DNA of 64,000 bases, taken from Nectonema munidae (taxonomy: Eukaryota; Nematomorpha; Nectonematoida; Nectonematidae). Position 1 is the stretch's first letter, and each line of letters begins with the position of its first letter. The notes under the pieces are model-generated. The model searched no databases, was not told the origin of the DNA, and worked only from the letters and a program-made list of their open reading frames with translations. The DNA is taken from NCBI GenBank assembly GCA_030549495.1, contig JAUIRK010001059.1, forward strand, positions 496,001 through 560,000. The letters run 5' to 3'. Below, one piece after another: positions 11,161 to 23,900 of the stretch. The position numbers and the translations under genes are program-made.

Positions 11161-11559
11161 TTAACCCTATAAGTGCTGGGGGGGGGGGGGGGGGGGGGGG
11201 GTGGCGTTTACTAAAAAATTAATTGTAGAAAATTGGCTGAATCATATCCCTTCAAATTTTGTGACTTTTCCTAAAATCGCTAGCTGCATATTTTGAAACC
11301 ATTTTCATGGTAGTTGAATGACTCCTTCATATCCAAAATTAAAATTTTTCAGCAAAATTTTGACATTATCTGTACTTAACCTTATAACTTAGGATATATA
11401 TTATATAATACCCTGAAAATTTATAATTATATACAGTTTGGAACGCATAACACTTTATATATTTAATTTTTTCAATAATCATGGTTAATTTTTAGAAAAT
11501 GTCAATCAAAATTTTGATTGATCAAAAATATATCTAATAAAATATACCTTCAAATTTTA

Positions 11560-12930
11560 CATAAAATATATGTTTTTATACTAAATCGGTCATGCTGTTT
11601 TCATTTCTGGACTCATTTTTTACATTTAGGATTTGAAAATACCTATAAGTATTAATCAAATTTGCGGTTTACTTCTGAAAATTGTCTCCAAAAACATTCC
11701 TTCACATTTTACCTAAAATATATGTTTTTATACTAAATCGATCATGCTGTTTTCATTTCTGGACTCATTTGTTATATTTAGGATTTGAAAATACCTATAA
11801 GTATTAATCAAATTTGCGGTTTACTTCTGAAAATTGTCTCCAAAAACATTCCTTCACATTTTACATAAAATAAATGTGTTATACTAAATCGGCCATGCTA
11901 GTTTCATTTCTGGACTATTTTTTTACGTTTAATATCTGGAAATACCTATAAGTGTTAATCAAATTTGTGGTTTACTTCTAAAAATTATCTTCAAAAACAT
12001 TCATTCAAATTTTACAATGAAATATATGTGTTATACTAAATCGGCCATGCTGGTTTCATTTCTGGACTCATTTTTTACATTTGAGATTTGAAAATACCTA
12101 TAAGTATTAATCAAATTTGCGGTTTACTTCTGAAAATTGTCTCCAAAAATATTTTCTTGAAATATATGTTTTTATACCAAATCAATCATGCTGTTTCATT
12201 TCTTAACTCATTTTTTACATTTAGGATGTGAAAATACCTATGAGTGTTAATCAAATTTGCGGTTTACTTCTAAAAATTCTCTCCAAAAACATTCATTCAA
12301 ATTTTACAATTAAATATATGTTTTTATACCAAATCAACCATGCTATTTCATTCATGGACTCAATTTTTGCAGTTTGAATTTGGAAATACATATAAGTATC
12401 AAATAAATTTGCGTTTAGTTCTAAAATTTGTTTTTATAGCAAATAGATCATGATGATTTCATTTATGAAGACAGTTTTCGCATTTAGATGTTTTACTGCT
12501 AGTGTCGATCAAATTTGCCGTTTATGTCTGAAAACTATATCCCAAAATATTCTCTCTAATTTTACATGAAATATATGTTTTTATACCAATTCGACCATGA
12601 TAATTTTTATTTCTGAAATCATTTTTTGCATTTAGAGGTTTTAAATGTATGAAAGTGTCAATCAAATTTTCGATTTACGTCTAATGTCTGTAGAAATTTG
12701 AAATTTATATAAAATATGTGTTTTTATGCCAAATGGAAGATGCTGGTTTCATTTTTGGACTCAGGTTTGGCATTTATGGTTTTAAAATATCTGAAAGCTT
12801 GAATCAGATTTGCGGTTTACTTCTAGATACTGTCTTCAAAAATATTTAAAAAAAATAAAATATCTGTTTTATACCAAATCGACTATGCTTATTTTATTTC
12901 TGTACTGGATTTTGGATAATACGGTTAAAA
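11560..12930 (-). repeat. Array A of TTAA element copy 1 (about 150-bp units)
   Basis: About nine degrading copies of a unit containing CTAAATCGGCCATGCTGG, TTTCATTTCTGGACTCATTT and AATCAAATTTGCGGTTTACT occur here. Successive CATGCTG motifs in the best-preserved units are about 150-153 bases apart. Units become more divergent away from the element end. Confidence 0.85.
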
Positions 12931-14029
12931 AATATCTCGAAGTGGCAATTGAATTAGTAATGTATGCCTGAAAAACAGTTCTGTAAAAAATTTTCAAAAA
13001 ATGGCTGCATATTAGGTATATAGTAAAAATATTCTTTTTTTTGTATATTTTGGCTTATAATACTTTCTACAATCATCTTCATCTTGAGTATGAAATATTT
13101 ATTAAAAAAAATAAAACGTATTATAAAATCTTTTGAAAATTTGTATGAGAGAAGGAACCAAGTTGAAAACTAATTGAAAAGAGAACATGTGATCAAAACA
13201 AATAATTAAAAAAAATATGTATCTTGACTAAATGGAAGATCTACAATGTTCTAATGAACTAATTTAATTATATAATATTAGATGCTTCAAAAAAGATTTT
13301 GACTGTGAAAAAGAAGTTCCTCTTTTACAAATGAAAAATATTCAAATCTATAGCTTATCATCTAGGATTACAGTTAACATTTAGCTAAGATGGGTAGGAA
13401 ATTTAGAATATGTCAGATTTATCAAAAATGGCACAGATGCCAATATGTGAGAATTTAGTCACTATAAAGATATTTTTAATTTAAATTGAATTTGTCCATC
13501 TTTTTCCTTTTGTGTAAAAGAGATAATTTTTTAGATGAAGAACGTTGACAACTTTTTGTAATTGAACAATCAACATCACGAATGATTCATCAGAAAAAAA
13601 CCTTTGAAATGAGATTGGTTGACAAATATTCAGGCCTAAAAAATACACATAACATAAAAAAAAAAAAATAAAAAAAATTAATAAAAAGCTTGAGAGGAAA
13701 AAAGGAATTTTATCCTTATAAAAAAAATTTCGAACACACATTGAAGAATATAAATTTCTAATGAAAAAAGGGCTACCAATATAGGATCATCATAGAATGA
13801 ATACCAAAATTACATACTGTAAATTATAATATGACGTAGAGACTACGAGCCGATAATGAATTTGTAGCCAAAAAGATGGAGATCCTATCGAGTTACATAA
13901 GTTACTGTAGAATGAAATATTTTGGGTGAATTAAACACCTAAAGTTGGTTTATTAAATAAATTAAGAAAATAATTACGAGAGAAAACTGCAAGTAGAAGT
14001 TATTTTTATGTTTATATATTTGACATTGA

Positions 14030-14710
14030 TTTACAGGTTTAATCGATTTTTGACAGGTTTTATTGATTTCATAAAAAATGAACATCACCATTAAATTCTG
14101 CATACTTGAAATGTATAAAAAAAATTTATAAGAATAAAAATTTTGACATGGGGTGTCATATTTAAATTATTTTGTCAGGTTTGACTAATATTTATAAAAA
14201 AGAGGAATATAACCAGTTAACACAGCCTACTTGAAAATGGGTATATGTGTGTAAAATGACATACACGGTAAACTTCATCATCTCCCTATACTTTTATTTA
14301 ACGTAATTCTCTAATTCAAAAAACCGTGACTGATCCTTTCTTTTTGGGATAAATCAATTTTTTGACAGTTTTGATTGATTTTCATAAAAAATGAAGATCA
14401 CCACTGAATTCAGCATATTTGAAAATGGGTATACATGTGTATAAAACTTTATATACTTTTTTAGATAAAAAGTTCCTTTTTGAGATGAGCTGTCACATTT
14501 AGATCAATTTTTTGACAGGTTTGATTGATTTTCATAAAAAATGAATATCACCACTGAATTCAGCATATTTGAAAATGAGTATACATGCGTAAAAAACTTT
14601 ATTTAATTAAATAAAAAGTTCTTTTTTGAGATGAGCTGTCAAATATAAATCAATTTTGATAAAAAAAAAATGGACATCACCACTGAATTCAGCATAGTTG
14701 AAATATATAT
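14030..14710 (-). repeat. Array B of TTAA element copy 1 (about 120-150-bp units)
   Basis: This array has about five units, three of them well preserved. The units share ATCACCACTGAATTCAGCAT, GACAGGTTTGATTGATTTTC and GAGATGAGCTGTCA. The unit sequence is unrelated to array A. Confidence 0.82.
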
Positions 14711-14838
14711 GTAACATTAAAAATATTTATAAAAACTTATTAATATCTGAGAAAAATGGGGGGGGGCACTTTACGCCCCCCTCCCCCCCCCCCCCCCCCA
14801 GCACTTGAGCGGACAAATTTTCCCTAGCACTAATAGGG

Positions 14839-15598
14839 TTAAAACATGCGCTGGGCATCCCAAAAAAACTTGATTAAAATTACTAAGATATCTTTGTAAC
14901 TTGAAAAAAACATTATTTTGGCCTTTATTATCTTTTCCTCCGAACATTGTATTGCAGTTATCGGCAGTAAAAGAAATACATTTTCTATTAAAACCGAATT
15001 TTTCTAGTGTATCAACAATATAATTGAATAATGTTTCAGCCTTTTCATTTGGAAAATTTTGTATTTCAATTACTTTTGATACAATACCTTCTCCTTTCCA
15101 GTCAAAGTATTGAACAACCAATGGAACAACTTTAAAAGAATAATGATTGCTGATATCGACAGATATTCCATAAAACAATATTTCTTCTCTCATTATAGCA
15201 TTCAAACTAACTTTTAAAATATGAGGAGCAAAAACTTTGTTAATGATGGCAGATGTTTTTGTTCTAGAGCAGGCTATACTTTTAGCCGTCTCGGAATCTG
15301 TAAAAAGTTGCTTCATCAATAAAGAAGTGCATTCCATATTTCTAAAACTACTTCCATGTTTAACACAATGATAAACCAAAGCTCCTTCAGCCGCGCATCT
15401 TAAATTTTGTATTTTATTATTTTTATCAATATAATCTGTCATTTTGATTTGAGTACTTGCACTTTGTAATGCGCTTTGGTGTTTAACTGTGTTGATGTGC
15501 TTTTCTATGTCACCAGCCCCCTTGTTGCTGATTGAAATAAATGTTGAGTTTTGACACAATAAACATTCTACTTCACTTTTATTTTTTCCTTCTTTCAA
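14839..15598 (-). CDS. hAT-1 transposase, N-terminal part (residues 1-253)
   Basis: This is the first 253 codons of a hAT-family transposase, the enzyme that excises and reinserts its own element. A BED-like zinc finger is visible at C12, C15, H34 and H40. The catalytic domain follows. The first Asp is D148 in YGISVDISNH and the second is D213 in FTADNCNTMFGG. The conserved CPAH motif at 248-251 is the last feature before the interruption. The frame continues into the inserted element for a few meaningless codons and then ends. Joined across the insert at TTAA, the reading continues in frame as CPAHVLNNAVHKA, a normal hAT sequence. The ATG at 15598 is the first in frame and precedes the zinc finger by the usual few residues. 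Confidence 0.9.
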
Positions 15599-15792
15599 AA
15601 ATCACTACTTTTTTACAAGACTTTGATTAAAAATACACTTTCTTTTGGGCATCAGAAACTTGTTAAAAAAGAAGAATATACGACAAATTGAAAAAATTAA
15701 ATATCCGGACATTTTAAAGATCAAAAAATAACCGGACAGAATTATTTTTTTCTCGAAAAAAACCGGCTTTTTCAGGACGTCTAGTCACCCTA

Positions 15793-15800
15793 ATCATAGT
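15793..15800 (+). repeat. hAT-1 target-site duplication, right
   Basis: ATCATAGT matches 10005-10012 exactly. Confidence 0.9.
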
Positions 15801-17725
15801 GGCTCTCAGCATTAAAACTTCTTCGAAATCTTTTATTATTTGAACAAAGTGAAAAATTTTCTCACAAAGTTATAAAATGTTATTCCATTCTCTTTCACGT
15901 GGATATTTCCATAATCATTCTAAAAGTTGTTTATGGAATTAGAGTGGGGATCTTCAGTCTAATAGTGGATTTTTAGAAGAAATTAGAATTGAATGAATAT
16001 ATTCTAGCGTGTCTTTGGAGTCGGAGTTTTATAAGTGCTTCAAGTAGGAGTCACGTGCTTAACGCTTCGACTCCGTAACGTCGGTTCAATTTTTGTGAGC
16101 TGAAAAGTCCGTTTAAGCAAAAATTTAATTCTGAAGCTATGCGGCTAAAAAACTATTTGCCGGACTCACATGATTTATTTTGTTCATGCAGAACTCTAGT
16201 TACTTGTCTAGCATCGATTTCACTTGCTTACAAATTGGCCAATTAGTTTACTGAATAACAGGTGCAGCATAAGATTCACCAGTTAAGGAAAAACTACATC
16301 TAATGATCTTTCTGCATTATCTCTTGATTCAGTTAAATCATTCAAAAGTTTTCCCTCCCAATTAACCATAAGTGGAAAGTTGCAGTCACCACCGACCTCC
16401 AACTTGGGGACAAGGTGCAGAAAAAGAAAGAAAGTTACAATCAAATGATTCTTTTTTTGCTTTTCTGTCAAAAATATTAGTTCTGGTTAAAATGGTTGCT
16501 AAAATATAATTAATAATATTCTTTCTAGCTGTTCTCTTCGAATCTATTAGTTTTTTTTCGTTTTGAATAGTAAAAGAGGATGGAAAGCAACTTTGTCCTC
16601 ACTTTCATGTTAAAACCTCCATTAAATCGTTTGAAATGGCATATTCATTTCCAAGATGGTTCGGGACTCATATTCAGGGGCTGATTTTTTCGTTTTTCTT
16701 TCCTAACTTAAGTGAAGTCCTCATTTTGCCCATTGAAACCAAGGTACCACCTACCCTTTCTCTCTGAACAAGAACGAATTCATCATCTGCTTTAATCTTG
16801 GTTATAGTAAAGACATCCCTATGTGCAATACAAAAAAATCATCAAGCTGGTCTATAATAATAACTTCATTTTGTTATTGGTTACACTTTTTTTAAATCCT
16901 CCAGAAAACGGTACCTTGAGTGATGAAGATACCGTGGCCAACCAAGATAAGGTTCTATTTTCTAAGAATCTTCCAAGTGCTTGTGGCTCAGAACGAACTT
17001 GTGATTCAAACGTTAGAAAGAGAGCGAATTAGGAGAAAAAATTCGACAAAATAATTAAAAGCCTGGAAAAATTTGTAAGAGAGTGAAAGAAGTATCTTCA
17101 GAAATTAATGTAGAATCGGAGCGAAATTCAACTGATTTTATTGTAAAAATTCCCTTCTATCTAATTTGTGAAACTTTTTTTTGGACTTTTAAATTTTTTA
17201 CTTCTATCTAATTTTGAAACTTTTTCTGACTTAAATTTTTTTGACTTCTATCTAACTTGCCTAACTTTTTTTGGAGTTGTAATCACTTTTATCTAAAGTT
17301 TGGATTTACTTTGTAGTTTTTAAAATTGAGAAAATTTTCATTTACATTTAACTTTTTCAATATTGTAAATAATTGCATTGCGATGAACTAAAAGTAAGAA
17401 AAACCAGATAAACATTAAAAAGAAAACTTAATGTAAAAATGGATATAATAAAGACTAAGGATGCTTGTAAAAATTATTGAGCTGAATTTTCTTGTAATTA
17501 CTTCCTAATACTTCTACATTTTGAATCCTGTTATTTTCAATTTTTTCTTCGCACACTCAACCCAATGGGTGAGAAAATAAAGGATTGCATCATTTATAGA
17601 ATAGTATTGCAATTTTAGGATATCCTACCCCGTGATATCCTCTACGCATAAAAATTAGGATACCTATCAAAGGAATTAAATTTTGAATTAAAGATAATAA
17701 TCATTTATTGAAGGTATTTATGAAA
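15801..17725. other. Intergenic stretch with a possible piggyBac trace
   Basis: Most of this is unassigned. At 16887-17030 the plus frame reads NPPENGTLSDEDTVANQDKV followed by NLPSACGSE, which weakly resembles the acidic N-terminal region of PGBD-type piggyBac transposases. Around 16010-16090 the sequence contains GGAGTCGGAG and GACTCCG motifs that recur loosely near 62.65 kb. Neither observation is firm. The last part (about 17.3-17.7 kb) lies just 3' of the AAR2 stop codon and should include its 3' UTR. Confidence 0.3.
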
Positions 17726-17910
17726 TTAATTAAAATAGACGACAACAGGTTGATCATCAAAAGCTTCAAGAGAGAAGTCAAATCTAAATTTTTTCTCAAA
17801 ATACTTTCTGAAACCTTCACACTTTTTGATAAATTGTTTATCAATTACTTCTTCGCTGTCTTTAATTGAGGAAAAAAATCTTTGAAAACATGTAAATAAA
17901 AAGTTGGAGT
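17726..17910 (-). CDS. AAR2: AAR2 terminal coding exon
   Basis: The acceptor is TTTACATTTTAG before 17910. Joined to the previous exon it reads ITLNSNFLFTCFQRFFSSIK, then KKCEGFRKYFEKKFRFDFSL and ends QPVVVYFN before TAA at 17728-17726. Human AAR2 has KFQAHLTKKFRWDF and APVVVELP at the same place. Confidence 0.93.
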
Positions 17911-20900
17911 CTAAAATGTAAATAATTTAGAAGATTAAATTTATCGGATCTTGGCGGTTTCACGCATATATCAACAAAACTTTGTAAAAATTCTAGAAGG
18001 ATTATTTTTGCGTAGATTTTTAAGCGAAAAAAAAGAAGTTTTCTCACACTGATTTTAATATTAAAAATGAACTAATTCAAAAGATTTTTTAGTTTGATAT
18101 AAATCCCATTCAGAGCGTAAAATTCGTAGCAAGTTAATGAATGATAGATATTACTAACAAATAATGTGAGACTTAAGAAAACTAGTTGTTATTTTAACAA
18201 ATTAATTAGGTAGGAAGAACTTAGAATTCTCAATGCTAGAATCAACAATCCATCGGTGAATAAAGAACCTAGAATTTTTTCAAAGCTGCTCGTTAGAAGG
18301 AAAGAAAGGAATTACTCAGTGTAATATCAGCGAACATGTCAGAAGACACGTGATTAAGACTGAAGTACATACAGGAAATGAAGTGGTTGAAAAGAAGGCT
18401 GTGTTGACAGATGCAAGCATAGGACGATGAGAGGAGGATAATCAGTTTTTTCCAGTGCTCGAACGAGTCCAGGTGGAACCCATGAGCGAACGAAATGAAG
18501 GCAAACTCCAACTCCCCTAGAATCCAGTTGTTTGAGGGCAGGGAGCTTGAAGATGAGGATGAACAACCCTTCTTATTAAATAGAATGAAATGAAAAGCAT
18601 CTCAAATCACTTTATAAAATCATGCTCTCCTATTTCACGCTTTTTATGGTACATGCGCGATCACCCGTAAGATGAAATCGTAACCAATCATTATAGCTAA
18701 AACGATTCACAAAGCAAACATTTTTACTGTTTCAATTGCATCAACAATTTCAAGTTCTTTGCAATATTTAGTTTTAATAAAATAATGTATATTACAAGAG
18801 TTGTATCAAAAGAACAAGATCTTTTTACGCACCATAAAGAGCAAGGAATTTCACTTGAAACAGTGTTCGAGTTTAAGAATAGTCACTTGCTTATATTTAG
18901 GTACATCATGTATTTTAAATTTTCGTTGTTTTATCTTAACAAGAATGTGCACATTAGACATAAGGTTTTTTTCTTTATTATTAAAGAGCACTACTAAGCA
19001 CTTTAGATTGAAGGAAAAAGATTGTTGAAAATATTTCCTGAAAAATGAAGGACTCGAGTGGATTGGATGCATTGGAAAAATGATTCAACTCCAAGTTTTG
19101 CTTGGAAATGTGGTAATTGTAATGAGACTAAACTAGTTTCACTACAAGAAAATATCTAAAGAGTAAACAATTTAATAATAAGCCAAGAAAACAATTCAAC
19201 CACTCATAAATCGCCTAGCCAAATCTAACAAATATCAAAATTCTCTTATCAGTGAGAGGAATTGATAAGAGCGATATGAAATTGAAAGCATTTAAAAAAT
19301 TTAAAAACTCCTAAGACAAAAACAAAACTTTCAGCGCCGTTTTTAACAGATAAAATTTTTTTATCCTTTAAACCAGAGGTCACCAAAGTTTTTTTAAAAA
19401 GGGCCACATAGACCTAAAGGAATGTTAATCGCGGGCCGGATAAATACTTTTTTGATACAGATCACATCAAAGGCCTATGAAACATAGGCAGGTATGCGGT
19501 TTATTTGTAGATGCGTAAAAACAAAAAATATGTATAAAAAAAGAATAAAGTTAATGAGATTTATGAAACTGGTGTTTGGCTTTCAAAATACTGTTAATGT
19601 CAGCTTTAAAATTGGCACATCCAATCATAAGAATTGCCTTCAAGTGGCCGTCAGTTAACCTTGTTCGATGCGTTGACTTCACATACTTCATTTTCGAAAA
19701 AGTTTGCTCACATTTATACGTTGTTCCAAAATCTGAAGGCATACGTGAAAAAACTCACCATCGGGTAAAGATTTGTAAAATTTAAGATCTTCTCTTTCAA
19801 CAAAGTGGAAGCCTGTAAATCGATTAGCTCAAGTTGTAGATCTGCTGGCATGTTGTCAGCGTCACAGTCAAGGGGATTTTCAAACAGAAAAATGACATTT
19901 TTATTTTGTCAACATCAGCAAATCGTTGCCAAAAATTTGTATGTAAGCTAAAAAGAATGTTTTTGTGAAACTCGAGATCAACGTGTTCCACATTTTCGGC
20001 GCAAAACTCTTGAAAATTCTGAAAGTAAGAGAAGTTTCCCTTTTTAAATTGTGTTACACTAGTTACAATGACACTTTTCTTCGAAATGCTGTAATAATTT
20101 TGTATAAATCACAGATGAGGTTATTTTGTTCCTGCAACTTTAAATTTAAATCATTCATGTGATTTGTGATGTCAAACAAAAATGACAATTTTGATAACCA
20201 TGAAGAATCTGAAAATTGTGCATTAGATTTGTTTTTTCTAGCTAAAAAATATATTAATTATTTTCGAAGTTTATGAAAACGAGATAGGAGTTTTCCGCAA
20301 CTCCTATAAGATAGGAGTTTTCCGAATCAAGTTCTTCAAGAAAATCCGTAAACTGTCGATGAATGTGCGCGTGACTTTTGATATAGTTAGTTGACGACAC
20401 TTGTGATTGGATCAAGCACACAAGATATATCCAATTGCTTTGCACAGAGTGCCTGCTGGTGTATAATGCAGTGCATGAAAAGAGCTGTTGGACAATGAAG
20501 ATCTTCCTATTTAGCCTGGATGCGCACTACCAAGCCTTTTCTTATTCCTGCCATATTTGGGCCACTATCAACCGTACCGAAGGCGATCTCATTGAAGAGT
20601 ATAGCGTTGCAAAAATTTTCTACTTCAATGAAAATATCTTCTCTTGTTGTTGTCCCATGCATACTACACACTGATGCCAATTCTTCAATTATTTGAAAGT
20701 TGCGATTGACACCATGAACATATATAAGAAGCCGAGACGTGCTAGGGAGATCAATAGACTCATCAATTGCAATTGAATACCACACAAAGTTTTTAGCTTT
20801 CTTGTGTAATTGCAATTGTATGTTTTCTGCAAGTTCTTCTGTTCCTCGCACAACTGACCTTGCTGAAAGGCTTATATTTGCAAACAAAGTTGCTTTTCAG

Positions 20901-23900
20901 GGCACAAGTCATTTGCTGCTTCCATTAAGCACTCTTTTATGAAGTTAGCATCAGTAAATGGTTTTCCACGCTCTGCTAACTTATTCACTATTGCATAACT
21001 TACTCGAGAGATAGATTCGTTTTCAACAAACTTTTTTGTGAAGAAACTTCTTTGAGACTCCAAATTAAATTTCAAAGACTAAATTTTTTCAGAACGCTGT
21101 TTTCCATGAAGTTTTGAGTGTGTTGAAAGATGCTTTGTTTCGTAGTGACGATGAATATTGTATTTTTTTTTAAACCGCAACACTTTCATTGCATATCAAG
21201 CAAATGGCTTTTTGATCATTTGTTCCCTCAAAAAAGTACTTTTCTTTCCAACTTTTATTAAGGATACGGCATTCTTTATCAACTTTTCTTTTTAGAAGCC
21301 ATGTGTAAAAATAAAAATAGAAAACTTTGATTTAACGTTATTTAGAGAGTTCATTGTTTGAACAATCATCACGTTTTGTTTTTTCCGCAAAAAATAACGA
21401 TTATATTTGTATAAAGTTTTAGCAAGCTACGAAACTTTAGAAAGAAAACTAATTTCAAAAGAAGACATGGCTTCAGATTTCTTTTTGAATTGTGTGAAGA
21501 ACATACATTTCACCAAAGAGAAAAAAATAGTAAACAATAAAATGGAAAAAGTTAAATTTTTCGTTTTACAATTTTATCTTAATTTAATATCTGATCGAGT
21601 TTACTGTGAGCAAATCTCTTTCCTAGACTTCTGTACTCTAACCTTGCTTTTGGCTGCTCATTTGTGCGACCGTGCTGAACTTGACTGGTGGGGAAATGCG
21701 TGCCAGCGGATCTTTGTTCGGCGACTCCGTCTTTTACTCCAACAATCACAGCTTTAAGTTTACAAATCCTTTTTAACCGCTGATCACGACACCTCGGTAT
21801 ACTCTCGATTACTTCATCTTTCATACAGGAAAAGGTTTCCCACACAGCTTTAATTTGCAGATAGGATAGATTTATAAAAGAGGGAAAGAAATTTCACAAA
21901 CTGCATTCATAAGAATATCATCCCATTGTACTTGTGTATATGATATAAACTCTCTGCTACTAAATGTGCATTAGGTAGTGCTCACCTGCTTACAAGGTCT
22001 CATTTCAGAAAAGGAGTGTTTTCATTCCTATAAGTTTAAAAAATTGCTGCAAAATGATGACTCTACGCTAAAAATGAATCAAACAAATTGTTTAAAGCTT
22101 GTAGGATTTTGCAAATTTATATATATTCAGTGTGATAGCATCACCCATCGCAAAACATTTTCACATAAAAGAGAAGGTTTTCTGCTGTAGAGCTGCATAA
22201 CTTTTCACAGTTCACTAATTTTGAGAAAAAAACTTTTTATATCTTCCTTTTTATACTTTTAACAGTTTAATCTAGGTCCTAAAGATCAATTTGTTTTCTT
22301 TATTAAATGAAATATTTTACAAAGATGTTAAAGATTCCTAAAAAATTTCTTATCAAAGAAAGTTTAGCTAAAGTAAACCTAAGCCTGGGGTCTTTTCTTT
22401 TTAAAAACTTTTTCTAACTTTCTTAAAAAATTTCTTATGAAAAAAGCTTTGTTTTTCTAGAAAACTGGAGGTTTTTGAACCCTCGTAGTGCTTAATACTC
22501 GTCTTTCTAAACATCAAATTATTAGTAAATTTACTTTGACAATTATTTAGCCGGATTTGGATCGTAAGTAAATCAAATGAGAGCATTAGTTTAAATGTTA
22601 TCTTTAAGTCAAACTTGATGAACGGATTAACAGCTCTCCAGGGACAAATGCGTAAAAATAATCCATAGAAAATAAAAACCTGCAGGATTTGATTAAGAGT
22701 GAATGACAAGTCCATACAATTTTGAGAAAGTTGTGATGCCTTCAGATTCTTAGGCAGTATTCTGTTTGGAATCTTAGTGTACTTGATTTGATACTCAGGA
22801 ATTAGGTTTAATTCAGGCAAGCCATCTTGATCTTGAAAAGAAAAGACCTCGCAATGATGCAATACGAAAAATATGAGCAAATTCCTGCACAATGTACACA
22901 AAAGGTCATTTGCAAAGAAAGTTTAATAATCCAATATGAGGAAAATTAATGTTTGGAAAATCAGAAAATAAAAAGGAATTAAGTTGAATCTCAAATACAA
23001 AGTAAATTTACAGAATATAATGTGGAAAAGATGTTCACAAAATTTAAGTGCAAAAAGAAAATCACTCAAAAATACAATTGTTTGCATGAACAGTAAATTC
23101 TTATTATGCCATAAAGAAAATAGATGAAAAAGTAGTGTTAGACAGAGTATAATTAGAAAGAGTTAATCAATTGTGTCATTTTTGAGAAATTTTAGATGTA
23201 GCAGGTAGTGCAAGTAATTCAATAGAGCATAGAATAGCTTGAAAAAAGTTAAAGTCTTTAGCAGTAGTTTGTGTAGTAGTACTTATTATATATAAGTACT
23301 TGATTTTGATATGAGCTATTTAAGTCATTGTACTCACAGGTTTAATTGATTTTCACAAAAAATGAACATCACCACTAAATTCATCATACTTGAAAATGGA
23401 TATGTGTAAAAAACATCGAATATTTTAATAAAAATCCTAAAAAGACATATACGAGTAATAAAACACTTTTAAAAGTTTGCTGTGAAATACAGAGACAGCT
23501 TTATTTTACATTAGAAAAACAAACATTAAATAATTTAAGTTATAAGTAAGACAAATTAAAAGACTTTCGTTTTTGAGACTGTATTCAATGTTTTAATGCA
23601 GAAAGCATAAGATCACAGATAAAAAATTGATTTATTGCAAAGAAAAATTTGAGTTAAAAAATTATTGTCAATCTCTCCTCTCACCAATTGTCAAAAGACC
23701 TAGTTCATATGAAATGAGGATTGATTACTCTGTATCGAGACACATTGCAGTTTAAAATTATAAATCTTACCAAAATAGATTACTAACAAAAAAAGAATCA
23801 TCTTATATAATCTTCATATTGTAGCTACCTACACATCTATTCCGTTAACAAAGTAAATTGCTTGAAAATACATTAAGGTAAGGTCAAGTATGAAATCGTG

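Larger units (their letters stand above)
11165..14838 (-). mobile_element. TTAA-flanked piggyBac-like non-autonomous element carrying two tandem arrays (copy 1)
   Basis: The element is 3674 bp and is flanked on both sides by TTAA (11161-11164 and 14839-14842), the target duplication of piggyBac transposons. Its ends are CCCTATAAGTGCTGG and, inverted, CCCTATTAGTGCTAGG, near-identical 15-16-base terminal repeats. Poly-G lies just inside the left end and poly-C just inside the right. Read from the left it holds an end-specific block, array A (about 11560-12930), a unique spacer and array B (about 14030-14710). There is no transposase, so it must be moved by another element's enzyme. It is the reverse complement of the copy at 45227-51327. 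Confidence 0.88.
10013..15792 (-). mobile_element. hAT transposon (hAT-1), bounded by TSD and interrupted by a TTAA element
   Basis: The ends are TAGGGTTACC at the left and its counterpart GTCACCCTA at the right, continuing as imperfect inverted repeats (GGAC, CCGG motifs). They are flanked by a perfect 8-base duplication ATCATAGT, the length that hAT elements make. Inside is one transposase gene on the minus strand, split by the element at 11165-14838. Without that insert the hAT is about 2.1 kb, a normal size. Good ends, intact target duplication and a stop-free coding sequence suggest a young copy. Confidence 0.93.

Noticed and set aside
13481-13741. 86-codon minus frame in the spacer of TTAA element copy 1
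   Set aside because: Low-complexity Phe/Leu run; the matching spacer of copy 2 (46.9-47.2 kb) does not keep the frame.
16010-16200. GGAGTCGGAG motifs shared loosely with 62.63-62.80 kb
   Set aside because: Only short matches; not enough to define a repeat family by eye.
18230-18320. A 30-base intron that would extend the AAR2 frame into LLTSSFEKILGSLF
   Set aside because: Too short for a spliceosomal intron. The donor at 18316 joined to the acceptor at 17910 gives a better and phase-correct match to AAR2.
18785-19072. Three overlapping open frames on both strands in an AAR2 intron
   Set aside because: AT-rich chance frames; a CGNC motif near 19110 slightly recalls a transposase zinc ribbon but nothing else supports it.
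21407-21845. 116-codon plus frame and 88-codon minus frame upstream of the GTF2IRD2-like hAT
   Set aside because: No motif on either strand. May be 5' non-coding sequence of that hAT, but no terminal repeat confirms it.
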